In this document: positions 31,891 to 40,612 of the stretch, piece after piece | Numbering within the stretch: the stretch's first letter is position 1 | How the letters are laid out: every line of letters starts with the position of its first letter | Assembly (NCBI RefSeq): GCF_014204525.1 | Contig: NZ_JACHLP010000003.1 | Span: forward strand, 124,001 to 188,000 | Direction: 5' to 3' | DNA: 64,000 nucleotides | Source: Roseateles oligotrophus | GTDB lineage: Bacteria > Pseudomonadota > Gammaproteobacteria > Burkholderiales > Burkholderiaceae_C | The notes under the pieces: model-generated | What the model was told of the DNA's origin: nothing | The model's input: only the letters and a program-made list of their open reading frames with translations | The model's database searches: none | Translations under genes and position numbers: made by a program

Positions 31891-32727
31891 TTACCGCAGC
31901 AGCTGAGCGGCGTGGTGGCGCAGATGGTCTTCCATAAAGCTGGCGATGAAGTAGTAGCCGTGGTCATAGCCCTTGTGCCAGCGCATCGTGACCGGCTGGT
32001 CCACAGACTTGCAGGCGGCCTCGAAGACCTCGGGCAGCAGCTGCATCTCCAGCAGGAATTTGTCCGACATGCCCTGGTCGATCAGGATGCCTGCAGGGAA
32101 GGGTGGGCGGGTCTGGCGCTTCATCAGCTCGCTGGCGTCATGTTCGGCCCAGGTGTTGGTATCCGCCCCCAGATAGCCGCCGAAGGCCTTCTTGCCCCAG
32201 GCGCATTGACTGGGCGCGGCGATGGGCGCAAACGCCGAGACCGAGCGGAACAATTGCGGATGGCGCAGGGCCAGCGTCAAGGCCCCGTGGCCGCCCATGG
32301 AGTGGCCGAAGATACCCACCCGCTCGGCCGGCAGGCCCAGCTCCGCCAGGACCTCGGGCAGCAGCTCCTCGGTCAGATAGCTCTCCATGCGCCAGTGCCG
32401 GGCCCAGGGCTGCTGCGTGGCGTCGAGATAGAAGCCGGCGCCGACGCCGAAGTCCCAGCTCTCGGCCTCGCCGGGCAGATTGGCACCGCGCGGGCTGGTG
32501 TCGGGCATCAGCAGCGCCAGGCCCAGCTCGGCCGCCACCCGCTGGGCGCCGGCCTTGATGGTGAAGGTCTCTTCGCTACAGGTCAGGCCGGCCAGAAAGA
32601 CCAGCAAACCCTTGGCCTCGGGCGGCACAAACAAGGCGTAGCGCATGGGCAGGCCGATCTCGGCCGACTCATGGCGGCAGAACAGCTGCTGGCCGCCAAA
32701 ACAAGTGTGGCTGGACAGGATTTCCAT
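31891..32727 (-). CDS. fghA: S-formylglutathione hydrolase
   Basis: Esterase D-type alpha/beta hydrolase that releases formate and glutathione from S-formylglutathione. It has 278 residues from the ATG at 32727. The nucleophile elbow is GHSMGG with Ser143, preceded by the family's LAGLTCSEETF and MPDTSPRGANLPGE. Two bases separate it from frmA, the enzyme making its substrate. Asp and His of the triad fit DQGMSDKF and KGYDHGYYF. Confidence 0.95.
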   Translation of the reverse strand: MEILSSHTCFGGQQLFCRHESAEIGLPMRYALFVPPEAKGLLVFLAGLTCSEETFTIKAGAQRVAAELGLALLMPDTSPRGANLPGEAESWDFGVGAGFYLDATQQPWARHWRMESYLTEELLPEVLAELGLPAERVGIFGHSMGGHGALTLALRHPQLFRSVSAFAPIAAPSQCAWGKKAFGGYLGADTNTWAEHDASELMKRQTRPPFPAGILIDQGMSDKFLLEMQLLPEVFEAACKSVDQPVTMRWHKGYDHGYYFIASFMEDHLRHHAAQLLR

Positions 32728-32729
32728 GA

Positions 32730-33839
32730 TCAGAACTCCACCACCGAGCGGATGGACTCGCCGCGCTTCATCAGCTCGAAGCCTTCGTTGATCTGTTCCA
32801 GCTTGAGCTTGTGGGTGATCAACTCGTCGATCTTGAGCTTGCCGTCCATATACCAGTCGACGATCTTGGGCACGTCCGTGCGGCCGCGCGCGCCGCCGAA
32901 GGCACTGCCCTCCCATTTGCGGCCGGTCACCAGTTGGAAGGGGCGGGTGCTGATCTCGGCACCGGCCTCGGCCACACCGATGATGATGGAACGGCCCCAG
33001 CCCTTGTGCGTGCACTCCAGCGCCTCGCGCATGACCTGGGTATTGCCTATGCACTCGAAGGAATAGTCGGCCCCGCCATCGGTCAGCTGAACGATGGCGT
33101 CCACCACATTCGCATGCTCCTTGGGGTTGATGAAGTGGGTCATGCCGAAGTCGCGCGCCATCTTCTCGCGTGCCGGGTTCAGGTCCACGCCGATGATTTT
33201 GTCGGCGCCCACCATCTTGGCGCCTTGGATCACGTTCAGGCCGATGCCGCCCAGGCCGAACACCACCACATTGGCGCCCGCCTCCACCTTGGCGGTGAAC
33301 AGCACCGCACCCACGCCGGTGGTGACGCCGCAGCCGATATAGCAGACCTTGTCAAAGGGCGCGTCCGCGCGGATCTTGGCCAGGGCGATGCCGGGCACGA
33401 CGATGTGGTTGGCAAAGGTCGAGGTGCCCATGTAGTGGAAGATGGGCTGGCCGGCGATGGAGAAGCGCGAGCTGCCGTCGGGCATCAAGCCCTTGCCCTG
33501 GGTCGGGCGGATGGCCTGGCAGAGATTGGTCTTGCGCGAGAGGCAGAACTTGCACTGGCGGCATTCGGGTGTGTAGAGCGGGATCACATGGTCGCCGGGC
33601 TTGAGCCAGCTCACGCCCTCGCCCACCTCCAGCACGATGCCCGCACCCTCATGGCCCAGGATGGCGGGGAAGATGCCTTCCGGGTCGGCGCCGGAGAGGG
33701 TGTAGTAATCGGTATGGCAGATGCCGGTGGCCTTGACCTCCACCAGCACCTCGCCGGCGCGCGGGCCCTCGAGCTGGACGTCTTCGATCGTCAAGGGGGC
33801 ACCGGCCTTCCAGGCCACGGCTGCGCGGGTTTTGATCAT
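32730..33839 (-). CDS. frmA: S-(hydroxymethyl)glutathione dehydrogenase, class III alcohol dehydrogenase
   Basis: Zinc- and NAD-dependent enzyme that oxidises the spontaneous formaldehyde-glutathione adduct. It has 369 residues from the ATG at 33839 (MIKTRAAVAWKAGAPLTIED). Catalytic zinc ligands are in GICHTDYYTLSG and GHEGAGIV; the structural zinc Cys cluster is in TPECRQCKFCLSRKTNLC. The Rossmann motif is VFGLGGIGLNVIQGAKM. A shifted upstream start at 34004 overlaps gshB and is rejected. Confidence 0.96.
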   Translation of the reverse strand: MIKTRAAVAWKAGAPLTIEDVQLEGPRAGEVLVEVKATGICHTDYYTLSGADPEGIFPAILGHEGAGIVLEVGEGVSWLKPGDHVIPLYTPECRQCKFCLSRKTNLCQAIRPTQGKGLMPDGSSRFSIAGQPIFHYMGTSTFANHIVVPGIALAKIRADAPFDKVCYIGCGVTTGVGAVLFTAKVEAGANVVVFGLGGIGLNVIQGAKMVGADKIIGVDLNPAREKMARDFGMTHFINPKEHANVVDAIVQLTDGGADYSFECIGNTQVMREALECTHKGWGRSIIIGVAEAGAEISTRPFQLVTGRKWEGSAFGGARGRTDVPKIVDWYMDGKLKIDELITHKLKLEQINEGFELMKRGESIRSVVEF

Positions 33840-33903
33840 GCGTTGACTCCGGAGGTGTTCAAAAGAGGGGATGGGGGGCAGCATAAACGCGGGCCGGCCG
33901 CTC

Positions 33904-34854
33904 TCAAGCCAGCAAGGCCCGCTCCAGCGCGTCGACAAACATCTTGGCCACGTCGAAGCCGGTCTGATCGGTGATCTCCTGGAAGCAGGTGGGGCTGGTG
34001 ACATTGATCTCGGTGAGGCTGCCGCCTATCACGTCCAGGCCCACCAGCAGCAGGCCGCGCGCGGCCAGGACGGGGCCCAGGGCCGCGGCGATTTCGCGGT
34101 CGCGCTCGCTGATGGGCTGGGCCACCCCCTTGCCACCGGCGGCCAGATTGCCGCGCACCTCGCCGCCCTGCGGAATGCGCGCCAGGCAAAAAGGCACGGC
34201 CTCGCCGCCGATCACCAGCACGCGCTTGTCGCCCTGCAGGATCTCGGGCAGATAGCGCTGCACCATCACGGTCTCGGCGCCATTCTTGTTGAGGGTCTCG
34301 ATGATGGAGCCCAGGTTCAGGCCGTCGGCGCCGACACGGAAGATGCCCGCCCCGCCCATGCCGTCCAGGGGTTTGAGGATGATGTCACGGTGCTCGGCAT
34401 GGAAGGCGCGTATCACCTCGGCGGAGCGCGTCACCAGGGTCGGCGGGCAGAACTGCGGGAACTCCATCAGCGCCAGCTTCTCCGGGTGCTCGCGCAAGGC
34501 CGCGGGCTTGTTGAAGACGCGCGCGCCCTCGCGCTCGGCCTGGCCCAGCAGATGGGTGGCGTAGAAGTACTCGCTGTCGAAAGGCGGGTCCTTGCGCATC
34601 AGCACGGCGCCGGTTTCGGCCAGCACCAGCTCCTGCGTCGCGAGCACGGTGAACCAGTCCTTGGCGTCGCCTGTCAGCGCCAGCGCTCGGGCCTTGCGCG
34701 CCACCACGCGCCCGCCGGAGCGCCAGACCAGATCGCCCACCTCGCAGGCCCAGATCTCATGGCCGCGCTTGGCGGCCTCGCGCATCATGGCGAAAGTGCT
34801 GTCCTTGTGGGTCTTGAAGGTCTCGATGGGGTCGGCGACGAAGAGCAGAATCAT
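33904..34854 (-). CDS. gshB: glutathione synthetase
   Basis: ATP-grasp enzyme that joins gamma-glutamylcysteine and glycine, the last step of glutathione synthesis. It has 316 residues from the ATG at 34854 (MILLFVADPIETFKTHKDST). The ATP-grasp lysine region DIILKPLDGMGGAGIFR and the catalytic loop EINVTSPTCFQEI are present. It is upstream of frmA by 64 bases on the same strand. Its usual partner gshA is 12 kb away at 46828, on the same strand. Confidence 0.96.
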   Translation of the reverse strand: MILLFVADPIETFKTHKDSTFAMMREAAKRGHEIWACEVGDLVWRSGGRVVARKARALALTGDAKDWFTVLATQELVLAETGAVLMRKDPPFDSEYFYATHLLGQAEREGARVFNKPAALREHPEKLALMEFPQFCPPTLVTRSAEVIRAFHAEHRDIILKPLDGMGGAGIFRVGADGLNLGSIIETLNKNGAETVMVQRYLPEILQGDKRVLVIGGEAVPFCLARIPQGGEVRGNLAAGGKGVAQPISERDREIAAALGPVLAARGLLLVGLDVIGGSLTEINVTSPTCFQEITDQTGFDVAKMFVDALERALLA

Positions 34855-34883
34855 GGCGTTTGGGTTTCTCAAGTTTGCAAATT

Positions 34884-36059
34884 TCAGCGGCTGCGCAAGT
34901 GTTGCACCAATAGCGCCACCGTGCCCGCCACCACGCCCCAGAAGGCCGAGCCTATGCCCAGCAGAGTCAGGCCCGAGAGCGTGACCAGAAAGGTCAGCAT
35001 GGCGGCGTCGCGGTGCTTGGCCTCGGCCAGGGCGCTGCTCAGGCCGCCGGCAATGGTGCCCAGCAAGGCCAGGCCGGCGATGGCCGCGACCAGCTCGCGC
35101 GGGAAGGCCGCCAGCAGGCCCACGACGGCACCACCGGCCAGGCCCAGGGCGATGTAGAACAGGCCGGCACAAGCCGCGGCCAGATAGCGGCGCTGCGGGT
35201 CTTCATGCGCCTCGCGGCCCATGCAGATGGCGGCGGTGATGGCGGCCAGATTGAAGGCATAGCCGCCAAAAGGTGCCAGCACCAGGCCAGCAAGACCGGT
35301 CACCGTGATGCTGCGTGAAACCGGCGTTTGGTAGCCCGAGGCGCGCTGGGCGGCCACGCCGGGCAGATTCTGCGAGGCCATGGTGACCAGAAACAGCGGC
35401 AGGGCCACGCCGATCAAGGCGGCCAGGCTGAAGGCGGGCGTGGTCCAGACCGGCTGGGCCCAGGCCCAGTCCACCGCGCCCAAGTGCAAACGGCCCTGCA
35501 GCGCCGCCACCACCACGCCCACGGCCAGCACGCCGGGCACGGCATAGCGCGGCCACCAGCGCTTGCCCAGCAGATAGGCCAGGGCCATGGCCAGCACCAG
35601 CAGGGGCGCCGTGCCCAGCGTCAACACGGCGTCCAATCCAAAACGAGCGAGAACACCGGCCAGCAAGGCCGAGGCCACGGCCAGGGGAATGCGGTCCATC
35701 AGGCGCTCGAACCAGCCGGTGATGCCGAACAGGACGATCAAGGCGCTGCTGACCAGGAAGGCGCCGATGGCCTGCGCCATGGGCAGGCCGGCGGTGGCCG
35801 CGATCAAGGCCGCGCCGGGGGTGGACCAGGCCGTCAGCACCGGTTGGCGGCTCCACAACGACAGACCCAGGCTGGTGACGCCCATGCCCAGGCCCAGGGC
35901 CCACATCCAGGAGCTGCTCTGGGCGGGCGTGGCGCCCAGGGCCTGGGCGGCCTGGAAGACGATGGCCACCGAACTGGTGAAGCCCACCAGCACGGCCACA
36001 AAGCCGGCGACCACGGCGGAGATGGAAAGCTCGCTGAGCCAAGTCTTGTGCGCTGTCAT
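34884..36059 (-). CDS. benzoate/H+ symporter BenE family transporter
   Basis: Membrane protein of 391 residues from the ATG at 36059, with about twelve hydrophobic segments. The BenE-type GFVAVLVGFTSSVAIVFQAA start, LTAWSTPGAALI and AFGGYAFNLAAITAAICMG segments are present. Members carry benzoate or other small aromatic acids, but no aromatic degradation genes occur here. It is 29 bases before gshB on the same strand (BenE ends upstream of gshB's start), so it may be co-transcribed with the glutathione unit. Confidence 0.9.
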   Translation of the reverse strand: MTAHKTWLSELSISAVVAGFVAVLVGFTSSVAIVFQAAQALGATPAQSSSWMWALGLGMGVTSLGLSLWSRQPVLTAWSTPGAALIAATAGLPMAQAIGAFLVSSALIVLFGITGWFERLMDRIPLAVASALLAGVLARFGLDAVLTLGTAPLLVLAMALAYLLGKRWWPRYAVPGVLAVGVVVAALQGRLHLGAVDWAWAQPVWTTPAFSLAALIGVALPLFLVTMASQNLPGVAAQRASGYQTPVSRSITVTGLAGLVLAPFGGYAFNLAAITAAICMGREAHEDPQRRYLAAACAGLFYIALGLAGGAVVGLLAAFPRELVAAIAGLALLGTIAGGLSSALAEAKHRDAAMLTFLVTLSGLTLLGIGSAFWGVVAGTVALLVQHLRSR

Positions 36060-36199
36060 GGCAGGCAGCATAACCAAGGCCCGCGAAACGGACTGCGCGA
36101 GGGGCAATCGGAGGTGATTCGTGAAAAAGGTCGAGAAGCGGCCGAAACATCGCATTTCTACGGAGTCAGCGGCTGCCAACTCGCGCGCAAACTGGGGCC

Positions 36200-36970
36200 A
36201 TGTGCCGTTTCCTCGCCTATCTGGGTCCGTCCATTTTTCTGGATGAGTTGGTTTGTACGCCGCGCCATTCCCTGGTGCGGCAATCGCTGCGGGCCGATGA
36301 GGCCAAGGCCGTCACCAATGGCGATGGCTTCGGCATCGGCTGGTACGGCGAGCGCGAGCACCCGGGCATCTACCGCGAGGTGATGCCGGCCTGGTCGGAC
36401 GAGAACCTGCTGGCCTTGTGCGGCAATGTGCGCTCCGGCCTCTTCTTCGCCCATGTGCGCGCCGCCACCGGCACCGGCATCGCGCGGCAGAACTGCCACC
36501 CCTTCCACTACGGCCCCTATCTCTTCATGCATAACGGCCAGATCGGTGGCTACGGCCAGCTGCGCCGCAGCCTGGAGTCGCGCCTGCCCGACCACCTCTA
36601 CGCCCACCGCAAGGGCGCGACGGATTCCGAGCTGCTCTTCCTGATGATCGTCAACCACATCGAGAGGGGTGAGACGATCGCCCAGGCGGTCAGCCAGGTC
36701 CTGCACGAAACCCAGGCCATGATGCAGGTGCTGCGCATCAGCCAGCCGCTGCGCTTCTCCGCCGCGCTGGCCGACGGCAAGGCCGTCCACGCCTTCCGCT
36801 TCTCCAGCGATCTGCATGCGCCCACGCTGTATCTGCACCGCCACGGCGAGCAGGGTCAGGTGATCGCCTCCGAGCCGCTGGAAGACGGCCACGAGGGCTG
36901 GGAGCTGATCCCGCAGGGCACGCTGGTGCATCTGACGGCCGAGGGCTGGCGCAGCGAGGATCTGGGCTGA
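36200..36970 (+). CDS. class II glutamine amidotransferase (YafJ/EgtC-like)
   Basis: Ntn-hydrolase of 256 residues whose Cys2 becomes the N-terminal nucleophile after Met removal (MCRFLAYLGPSIFLDEL). The conserved active-site stretches NGDGFGIGWYG, HVRAATGTGIARQNCHPF and FMHNGQIGGYGQLRR are all intact. YafJ-type proteins have glutaminase activity with an unknown partner; ergothioneine EgtC is a relative but no egt genes are present. It is divergent from benE. Confidence 0.9.
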   Translation: MCRFLAYLGPSIFLDELVCTPRHSLVRQSLRADEAKAVTNGDGFGIGWYGEREHPGIYREVMPAWSDENLLALCGNVRSGLFFAHVRAATGTGIARQNCHPFHYGPYLFMHNGQIGGYGQLRRSLESRLPDHLYAHRKGATDSELLFLMIVNHIERGETIAQAVSQVLHETQAMMQVLRISQPLRFSAALADGKAVHAFRFSSDLHAPTLYLHRHGEQGQVIASEPLEDGHEGWELIPQGTLVHLTAEGWRSEDLG

Positions 36971-37011
36971 GATTGCCTATCATCCTGAAAAGTTCCGCAA
37001 CAAGGGATGCC

Positions 37012-37302
37012 ATGCGACCGTCCATCGTGCTTGAGATGAAACGAGCTGCCGTACGCGAAACGGTGGGCCGCTTCCCCGCCGTGAACCCGCGCGTCTTCGG
37101 CTCGGTGCTGCATGGCACCGACCAGGACGGCAGCGACCTTGATCTATTGGTCGACGCCCTGCCCGGCGCGACCCTGCTGGACCTGGGCGGCCTGCAAGTC
37201 GAGCTGGAGTCACTGCTCGGCCTCTCTGTCGATCTGCTCACACCCGGCGACCTGCCGCCAAAGTTCCGGGCCCAGGTGCTCGCGGAAGCGCAGCCCGTAT
37301 GA
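37012..37302 (+). CDS. mntA: MntA-type minimal nucleotidyltransferase antitoxin
   Basis: Minimal nucleotidyltransferase of 96 residues from the ATG at 37012, with AAGGGA upstream. The diagnostic GSX10DXD motif is Gly30-Ser31 to Asp42-Leu-Asp44. Known MntA antitoxins inactivate HepT by adding AMP to its active-site tyrosine. It overlaps hepT by four bases (ATGA), the usual arrangement. A possible TTG start at 36973 would add 13 residues. Confidence 0.92.
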   Translation: MRPSIVLEMKRAAVRETVGRFPAVNPRVFGSVLHGTDQDGSDLDLLVDALPGATLLDLGGLQVELESLLGLSVDLLTPGDLPPKFRAQVLAEAQPV

Positions 37303-37661
37303 GCGACAGCCGCTTGGCCGACTATCTCGGCCATATGCAACAGGCAGCAAGCGATGCATGCTGCTTTGTGGAAGGCCTGGCCAAGGAAGATTTCCTCAGG
37401 GACAAGCGAACCCAGCAAGCCGTCATCATGAGTCTGGTCATCATTGGCGAGGCCGCCACGAAAGTGATGGAGAGTCATGACGAGTTCGTCCAGTCCCATG
37501 CGCAAGTGCCGTGGCGCAATATGCGTGGCATGCGCAACCGCATCGCCCACGGCTACTTCGACATCAACCTCGATGTGGTGTGGGACACCGTGCAAGCAGC
37601 ACTACCCAACTTGCTCAAGCAACTGCCCGTCCTGCGCCGGGATGCCGACGCGGCGTCCTGA
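37299..37661 (+). CDS. hepT: HepT-like HEPN ribonuclease toxin
   Basis: HEPN-family toxin (DUF86 type) of 120 residues. The catalytic RX4HXY motif is Arg79 to His84 and Tyr86 in RNRIAHGYF. Earlier motifs (LGHMQQAASDA, LVIIGEAATKV) match HepT. It forms a type VII toxin-antitoxin pair with the upstream MntA, which adenylylates the Tyr. HepT targets tRNA or mRNA ends in characterised systems; the target here is unknown. Confidence 0.92.
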   Translation: MSDSRLADYLGHMQQAASDACCFVEGLAKEDFLRDKRTQQAVIMSLVIIGEAATKVMESHDEFVQSHAQVPWRNMRGMRNRIAHGYFDINLDVVWDTVQAALPNLLKQLPVLRRDADAAS

Positions 37662-37686
37662 CAGGAAGTTCAAGCCCACCGGCAAT

Positions 37687-38652
37687 TCAGGGGGCATAAG
37701 CACTGGCCTTGAGCAGCGCTGCCAAATCATCGTCCAGGTCGATCAATCGGCGTATTGCGGCAGGCTTGTCGGCGGCACGGGCCACATAGCTTTGAGCGAT
37801 GCGCATGCCCACCCAGTAGCCGGCCTCGCTGGGCCAGTCTGGCGGCGCGCTGCCGGCGTTGGCAAACCAGCGGTGCCAGGTTTTGCTTGCCGCCGGGTTC
37901 ATCTCGCCCTGAGCGTCCGTGCCGGCCTTGACCGTCTGTGCATCGCGTAGAAACTCCTGCCAGAGCACCGCCTCGCGCGCCCTGGCCCAGGCACCCCGTT
38001 CGGGCATGGGCACCTGGCCGGTGACCAAGCTGGCCAGGTAATCACACAGGCCCTCATTGAGCGCGGCCCAGAGCATGGGATCGCGGCGCTGGGCGGGCGT
38101 GGCGTCTTTCTGCCAGGTGTGTACCGTCTCGTGCGCGAAAAAGCCGCGCAGAGTGGTGCGGAACTGTTCGGGCGTCGTGCCCACGGGGCACAAGACCTCC
38201 AGGGCCAGGGCCTGGACATGCGTCTCCGCCGAGGCCGTGCCACCCGAGTTTCCCGCACCGAAAATCACCTGGATCTCGGGCAAAGGCCGTTCGGGCTGCA
38301 AGCCCGCAAAGGCCAGGTAGATGGCGCGTAAATCGCCGGTCAGGGAAGGCAGCTGCGGCAGGCAATGCTCGATGGCATAGCGGTAATGCTGGCCCCGCCT
38401 GGCCACCACACGGGCCAGGTTTTGCGCATCCTGAATGCGGCCGGGCATGAAGACCGCCACACCGGGCCCGGCCTGGTCGAGATAGCCGCGCTGCAACTGC
38501 TCGGCACTGGGCCGACCCTCAGCCGCCAGAAACACAGCAGCAAAGCGCTGGGCGTCCTTGGCTTGGATCTCGACAGTCAGCGGGTCGGCCACAGCTCGGG
38601 CCTGACCCGTAACGCAAAAACTTAGCAGCACGGACGCCAACAAACGCCGCAT
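37687..38652 (-). CDS. exported protein with HExxH motif, putative DUF2268-like peptidase
   Basis: Protein of 321 residues with a signal peptide (MRRLLASVLLSFCVTGQARA). It has a zincin HExxH, HETVH, in FFAHETVHTWQKDATP near residue 177, with a possible third ligand Glu in ALNEGLCDYLASLV about 30 residues later, the spacing used by DUF2268 predicted zinc proteases. It starts three bases after the kup stop codon on the same strand and is likely co-transcribed with it; no link to potassium is evident. Confidence 0.7.
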   Translation of the reverse strand: MRRLLASVLLSFCVTGQARAVADPLTVEIQAKDAQRFAAVFLAAEGRPSAEQLQRGYLDQAGPGVAVFMPGRIQDAQNLARVVARRGQHYRYAIEHCLPQLPSLTGDLRAIYLAFAGLQPERPLPEIQVIFGAGNSGGTASAETHVQALALEVLCPVGTTPEQFRTTLRGFFAHETVHTWQKDATPAQRRDPMLWAALNEGLCDYLASLVTGQVPMPERGAWARAREAVLWQEFLRDAQTVKAGTDAQGEMNPAASKTWHRWFANAGSAPPDWPSEAGYWVGMRIAQSYVARAADKPAAIRRLIDLDDDLAALLKASAYAP

Positions 38653-38655
38653 GAA

Positions 38656-40539
38656 TCAGATCTCGACCTTGGACCCCAGCTCCACGATGCGGTTGGTGGG
38701 CAGGTGCAGGAAGTCGGCGGCCGCCGCGGCATTGCGGTGCATGCTGGCGAACAGCTTCTCGCGCCACAAGGCCATGCCCGAACCTATCGTGGGGATGACG
38801 ATGTCGCGCGAGAGGAAGTAGCTGGTCTCCATCTCGTCCAGATGCACGCCATGCTGCTTCATCAGCTTCAAGGCCTCGGGCACATCGGGCTCGTTCTTGA
38901 AGCCGAAGTTCAGGCTCACCATCCAGCAGTCATTGCCCAGGGGCTCGTAGCGCACCCGCTTGTCGAAGCCGACCCAGGGCACTTCGTGGTGCTTGACGGT
39001 GACGAACAGGTTTTGCTCGTGCAGCACCTTGTTGTGCTTGAGGTTGTGCAGCAAGGCATTGGGCGTCACACCGGCCTCAGCGGCCAGGAAGACGGCGGTG
39101 CCGGCCACCCGCGTGGGCGGATTGACGAAGATGGCTTCCAGAAAGCTCTTCAGATCGATGGCGTCTTCGCGCAGCTTGTTGCTGAGCTGACGGCGGCCCT
39201 GCTTCCAGGTCAGCATCAGCGTGAACATGCCTATGCCTATCATCAGCGGGAACCAGCCACCGGCCAACAGCTTGAGCATATTGGAGGCGAGGAAGGTCAG
39301 GTCGATGACGAAGAAGAAGCCGGTGGCCAGCAGGCACAGAGGCAGCGGGTACTTCCAGCCATGGCGGATGACGAAGAAGGTCATCACCGTGGTGATGGTC
39401 ATATCGATGGTCACCGCGATGCCGTAGGCGCCGGCCAGCTTGCTGGAAGAACCGAACAAGACGACGGCCAGCACGATGAAGACGAACAGGCCCCAGTTGA
39501 CGAAGGGCACATAGATCTGGCCGGTGTCGCGCACCGAGGTGTGCAGGATGCGCATGCGCGGCAGGATGCCCAGCTGCACCGCCTGCTTGGTGACCGAGAA
39601 GGCCGCCGTGATCAGGGCTTGCGAGGCGACGATGGCCGCGCAGGTGGCGAGCAGGAAGAGCGGGATCTCGGCCCAGTCCGGCGCCAGCAGGAAGAAGGGG
39701 TTCTTCACGCCCTCGGGGTTGTCCAGCAGCATGGCGCCCTGGCCGAAGTAATTGAGCACCAGGGCGGGCATGACGACGCCGTACCAGGCGATGCGGATGG
39801 GCTTGCGGCCGAAATGGCCCAGGTCGGCGTACAGCGCCTCGCCGCCCGTCACCACCAGCACGACGGCGCCCAGGGCCACGAAAGCCACCCATTTGTGCGC
39901 CAGGCAAAAGGCCAGGGCATAGGCCGGATTGACGGCCACCAGCACATGGGGGTTGTCCAGGATGTGGGGCAGGCCCAGCGCCGCCAGGGCGCCGAACCAC
40001 AGCACCATCACCGGCCCGAAGGCCCGGCCTATGCCGCCCGTGCCAAAGCGCTGCACGGCGAACAGGCCGGCCAGCACCAGCAGGGTCAGTGGGAGTATGG
40101 CGTCATGGAACTGGGGCTGGTAGACGTCGATGCCTTCTACCGCGCCCAGCACCGTCATGGCCGGGGTGATGACCGCGTCGCCGTAGAAGATGGCGGTGCC
40201 GAACAGCCCCACCAGCAGCAGGCCACGCCGCAGCTGCGGCTTGTCGTTCACCGCATTGGTGGCCAGGGCCAGCATGGCGATCAAGCCGCCCTCGCCGTTG
40301 TTGTCGGCGCGCAGGATCAGCAGCACATATTTGACGGAGACGATGGTGGTCATCGTCCAGAACAAAAGGGAGAGCACGCCCAGGATGTTGTCGGCCGTAG
40401 GGGCTACATGGCCGCCATGGAACACTTCTTTGAGTGCGTAGAGCGGACTGGTGCCGATGTCGCCATAGACAACGCCCAGCGCACCCAGGGTCAAACCGGC
40501 CAGGGCCGATTTGGATTGAGGCGTGTTATTGGAACTCAC
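38656..40539 (-). CDS. kup: low-affinity potassium uptake protein Kup
   Basis: K+/H+ symporter of the KUP/HAK family, 627 residues. About twelve membrane helices are followed by a C-terminal cytoplasmic region. Family signature [23 protein letters not shown] is at the N-terminus, and [17 protein letters not shown] follows after helix two. The start is GTG at 40539 ([12 protein letters not shown]). In the C-terminal part, [20 protein letters not shown] and [10 protein letters not shown] match Kup. No other K+ genes are nearby. Confidence 0.95.
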   Translation of the reverse strand: MSSNNTPQSKSALAGLTLGALGVVYGDIGTSPLYALKEVFHGGHVAPTADNILGVLSLLFWTMTTIVSVKYVLLILRADNNGEGGLIAMLALATNAVNDKPQLRRGLLLVGLFGTAIFYGDAVITPAMTVLGAVEGIDVYQPQFHDAILPLTLLVLAGLFAVQRFGTGGIGRAFGPVMVLWFGALAALGLPHILDNPHVLVAVNPAYALAFCLAHKWVAFVALGAVVLVVTGGEALYADLGHFGRKPIRIAWYGVVMPALVLNYFGQGAMLLDNPEGVKNPFFLLAPDWAEIPLFLLATCAAIVASQALITAAFSVTKQAVQLGILPRMRILHTSVRDTGQIYVPFVNWGLFVFIVLAVVLFGSSSKLAGAYGIAVTIDMTITTVMTFFVIRHGWKYPLPLCLLATGFFFVIDLTFLASNMLKLLAGGWFPLMIGIGMFTLMLTWKQGRRQLSNKLREDAIDLKSFLEAIFVNPPTRVAGTAVFLAAEAGVTPNALLHNLKHNKVLHEQNLFVTVKHHEVPWVGFDKRVRYEPLGNDCWMVSLNFGFKNEPDVPEALKLMKQHGVHLDEMETSYFLSRDIVIPTIGSGMALWREKLFASMHRNAAAAADFLHLPTNRIVELGSKVEI

Positions 40540-40612
40540 GTGATTGCAGACGGGCCCCGTAGAGCCCGCTCAAGCCAAAACAGCTATTTTGCCCCTCGTT
40601 TGCTGCATTGCA

